Part shown: positions 29,648 through 32,109 of the stretch, in pieces
Layout: every line of letters starts with the position of its first letter
How positions within the stretch are numbered: position 1 is the first letter of the stretch
Assembly (NCBI GenBank): GCA_015488615.1
Contig: WFNM01000116.1
Coordinates: 1-32,109 of the forward strand
Length of the DNA stretch: 32,109 nt
Direction: 5' to 3'
Source of the DNA: Sulfurimonas sp.
GTDB taxonomy: Bacteria; Campylobacterota; Campylobacteria; Campylobacterales; Sulfurimonadaceae
Notes under the pieces: model-generated
Database searches by the model: none
Told to the model about the DNA's origin: nothing
The model's input: only the letters and a program-made list of their open reading frames with translations
Program-made: the position numbers and the translations under genes

Positions 29648-30085
29648 ATGATGCAAAACAAATCATGCCCAATATCATTTCAAAGAGTAGATGCAACAGT
29701 AGTAAGAATTCTTTCTTTATATATGGGACTTCTTTTTACACTCTTTGTTGTGACAAAATTTATACCTATCATCTTCTTTTTAGTTCTCGACTTTGTAACT
29801 CGTATTTACTTCAAAAAAGAGTATAGCCTCCTATTTATGCTGGCAAAGGCTACAAAAAATCTTTTGAATTTTCAGTCTCATTTAGAAGATAATGCACCAA
29901 AACGTTTAGCATCATTTTTCGGACTTACTTTTGTAACTCTTATTGCATTAAGTACAGTGCTTAATTTAGATATTGTTTTTTATGGATTAAGTCTTATTTT
30001 GGGAGTATGTATCTTTTTGGAAGTGGCATTTAGCTACTGCCTTGGCTGTGAAGTCTACCATCTTTATAAAAGGTTTTCACTTTAA
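29648..30085 (+). CDS. DUF4395-family membrane protein
   Basis: MMQNKSCPISFQRVDATVVRILSLYMG..., four hydrophobic segments, FSYCLGCEVYHLYKR CxxC near C-terminus. Confidence 0.75.
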   Translation: MMQNKSCPISFQRVDATVVRILSLYMGLLFTLFVVTKFIPIIFFLVLDFVTRIYFKKEYSLLFMLAKATKNLLNFQSHLEDNAPKRLASFFGLTFVTLIALSTVLNLDIVFYGLSLILGVCIFLEVAFSYCLGCEVYHLYKRFSL

Positions 30086-30490
30086 ATGGTCGGAATCTCT
30101 ACAAAGGGAGTCTACGGTGTTGCTGCGATGTACACACTGAGTCAAGCACCTGCAAATAGACTTATGCAGATAAAAGAGATAGCAGCAAGCACCCAAATAT
30201 CTCATGGCTATTTAGAACAAATTTTGGCAACACTTAAAAAGAGTGACTTAGTTGTTAGTATTCGAGGTGCAAATGGAGGTTACAAACTTTCAGGAGATGC
30301 TAGCCAAATCACTGTTTTAGACATAATAGAGTCACTAGAAGGAAAACTCTTTGTACCTGCTCAGAATGTCGGTACAAGTGTAGTTCTTGACTCTTTTTGG
30401 GCAGATATGCAAGAGAGAGTTCGTAAAGAGTTCTCGGTGAAACTCTCTGAGTTAGATGCAGCTTATCAAACATACTTTTATGAGATTTAA
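30086..30490 (+). CDS. Rrf2-family transcriptional regulator, cysteine-free
   Basis: ISTKGVYGVAAMYTLSQ...IKEIAASTQISHGYLEQILATLKKSDLVVSIRGANGGYKLSGDASQITVLDIIESLEG; no cysteine in the sequence. Confidence 0.9.
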   Translation: MVGISTKGVYGVAAMYTLSQAPANRLMQIKEIAASTQISHGYLEQILATLKKSDLVVSIRGANGGYKLSGDASQITVLDIIESLEGKLFVPAQNVGTSVVLDSFWADMQERVRKEFSVKLSELDAAYQTYFYEI

Positions 30491-30497
30491 AAAGCCA

Positions 30498-31223
30498 TTA
30501 TTTTAGCATTACAATCCCAGTAAATCTTCCCGTTTTCCCTTCTCCTCTATAGGAGTAGTAACTCTTTTGATTGCAGCAACTACACTCATCTATAAACTCT
30601 ATATTCTGCTCTAGGATGCCTGCATTTAAGAGCTGTCTAGAAAGGATTTTAGAGATATTAAGATAGTAAGAGTTCTCGCGTTTAGAGATACTATAGCTTA
30701 GTGAGAGTTCTTCAGCCTCTTGCACTATTTCCTCTCCAACTTCATAACAACACTCTTTTATACTCGCACCAACAGAGACAAATATATTTTCTACTGAAGA
30801 GTTGTAGTTTTCTTTAAAGCTTGTTAGTACACTCTGAACGATATTACTAAAAGTACCAGCTCGTCCTGCATGTGCAAGAGCAATAACTTCTTGTTTTGCA
30901 TCGTAAAAAAGAAGAGGCGAGCAGTCTGCTACCATAACCATAAGGGGAATGTTTTTTTTGTTTGTAATAAGTGCATCACAGCAAGGGGGATGAAAAAAGT
31001 CATCATAGGTTTCTACTACTCTACACTCATTTGAGTGGATTTGTTGCATATGTACAAGAGTCTCATAGTTGTAGCTGAGCTCTTTGCCTAAGGCCTTGTG
31101 GTTTTGAATCACAGACTCCCTATCATCCCCAACATGAAATCCGAGGTTACCATTTTGCTTAGTTGTAAAGCCCTGTGTAAGGTTTTTAAATTGTTTTAAT
31201 AATTTACTATGAATAATTTGCAT
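30498..31223 (-). CDS. pgeF: Multicopper-oxidase-fold peptidoglycan editing factor PgeF/YfiH (DUF152, laccase-domain)
   Basis: MVMVADCSPLLFYDAKQEVIALAHAGRAGTFSNIV...SVGASIKECCYEVGEEIV...FIDECSCCNQKSYYSYRGEGKTGRFTGIVML. Confidence 0.9.
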   Translation of the reverse strand: MQIIHSKLLKQFKNLTQGFTTKQNGNLGFHVGDDRESVIQNHKALGKELSYNYETLVHMQQIHSNECRVVETYDDFFHPPCCDALITNKKNIPLMVMVADCSPLLFYDAKQEVIALAHAGRAGTFSNIVQSVLTSFKENYNSSVENIFVSVGASIKECCYEVGEEIVQEAEELSLSYSISKRENSYYLNISKILSRQLLNAGILEQNIEFIDECSCCNQKSYYSYRGEGKTGRFTGIVMLK

Positions 31224-31235
31224 ATAATCATTATA
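31223..31235. promoter_or_regulatory. Palindromic double -10 element TATAAT-C-ATTATA between pgeF and ovoA
   Basis: Perfect 13-bp palindrome around C31229; plus-strand TATAAT 31223-31228, minus-strand TATAAT 31235-31230. Confidence 0.55.
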
Positions 31236-31254
31236 ACTAATTTAAAGGTCCATT

Positions 31255-32109
31255 TTGAGTCAACTGAGTAAATATACACCCCTTTTAAATGGTACAAGTC
31301 CAGAAGCTAAACGCAAAGAAATATTAGAGTACTTTTTAAATACTTATGAACTTTATGAGCGAGTATTTGAAGTCCTTAAAGATGATAGTGTCTTTTATGA
31401 GAAGTCAGAGATAACTCGTCATCCGATGATATTTTATTTTGGACATACGGCAACATTTTTTGTAAATAAACTTATCCTTATGCAAACTATCGATAAAAGA
31501 ATAAATCCTGACTTTGAGTCCATCTTTGCCGTAGGTGTAGATGAAATGGCATGGGATGATATGAGTAACTCTCGTGATGTCTGGCCAGAAGTAAGTGCCG
31601 TGAGAGAGTATCGTTTACAAGTGAAAAATCTCGTGAGACAACTTATAGAAGAACTTCCTCTTACTCTTCCTATTCAAAAAGATTCAGCTATGTGGATTAT
31701 ACTCATGGGGATTGAGCATGAGCGAATACATATAGAAACCTCTCTTGTCTTACATAGACAGATGCCTATAGAGTTTGTTAAGAAATCTGAGTATTTTCCT
31801 TCTTCTAAAGAGTTTGGCAAAGCACCACAAAATAGTATGGTGAGTATAGCATCTCAAAAAATAACTTTAGGTGTAGATGAAACACACCCTCTGTATGGCT
31901 GGGATAATGAGTATGGAACTTATGCAGAAGAGATTTCTGCATTTAAGAGTGCAAAGTATCTTGTGAGCAATGCAGAGTTTACGGCGTTTCTAGAAAATGG
32001 TGGCTACACAAAGGAAGAGTTTTGGGATGAAGAGGGTTTAGAGTTTTTAAAACTTACAGGTGCTACTCATCCTCCTTTTTGGGTAAAGCAAGAAAATGGA
32101 TATGCTTAC
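31255..32109 (+). CDS. ovoA: 5-histidylcysteine sulfoxide synthase (ovothiol biosynthesis), N-terminal part, truncated by window end
   Basis: TTG start with AAAGG SD; SQLSKYTPLLNGTSPEAKRKEILEYFLNTYELYERVFEVLKDDSVFYEKSEITRHPMIFYFGHTATFFVNKLILMQTIDKRINPDFESIFAVGVDEMAWDDM...GIEHERIHIETSLVLHRQ; DinB-like iron-binding His motifs followed by the start of an FGE-sulfatase-like domain. Not in the track because no stop in window. Confidence 0.9.
   Translation, partial: MSQLSKYTPLLNGTSPEAKRKEILEYFLNTYELYERVFEVLKDDSVFYEKSEITRHPMIFYFGHTATFFVNKLILMQTIDKRINPDFESIFAVGVDEMAWDDMSNSRDVWPEVSAVREYRLQVKNLVRQLIEELPLTLPIQKDSAMWIILMGIEHERIHIETSLVLHRQMPIEFVKKSEYFPSSKEFGKAPQNSMVSIASQKITLGVDETHPLYGWDNEYGTYAEEISAFKSAKYLVSNAEFTAFLENGGYTKEEFWDEEGLEFLKLTGATHPPFWVKQENGYAY

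Overview
This is a contiguous AT-rich bacterial chromosomal window whose gene content and order look like Campylobacterota (Sulfurimonas-like; taxonomy inferred from protein character and synteny, not searched). Nearly all of it is densely packed housekeeping DNA: clpB (3' end), rpmH-rnpA-yidD-yidC-jag-mnmE-ruvX, ilvC, bioD-pyrB-pabB-like, tal-pilT, rplY-pth-lptF/G-like, lysA-HAD-pheA-hisC-fliF-fliG-fliH-dxs, pgeF and the 5' part of ovoA. The less ordinary parts are a FIST-degenerate GGDEF-EAL protein; an uncharacterised two-gene minus-strand unit whose second gene looks like a NYN/PIN-like nuclease; an orphan histidine kinase; and a DUF4395 / cysteine-free Rrf2 / pgeF / ovoA neighbourhood. 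I found no CRISPR array, transposon, tRNA, rRNA or clear new defence system. The best leads are three genes (FIST-GGDEF-EAL, bioD, pgeF) with a -10-like hexamer exactly 6 nt before the ATG, suggesting leaderless mRNAs; two genes (rnpA and an acyltransferase) that seem to need non-canonical start codons; and a palindromic double -10 in the 31-bp pgeF/ovoA divergent gap.
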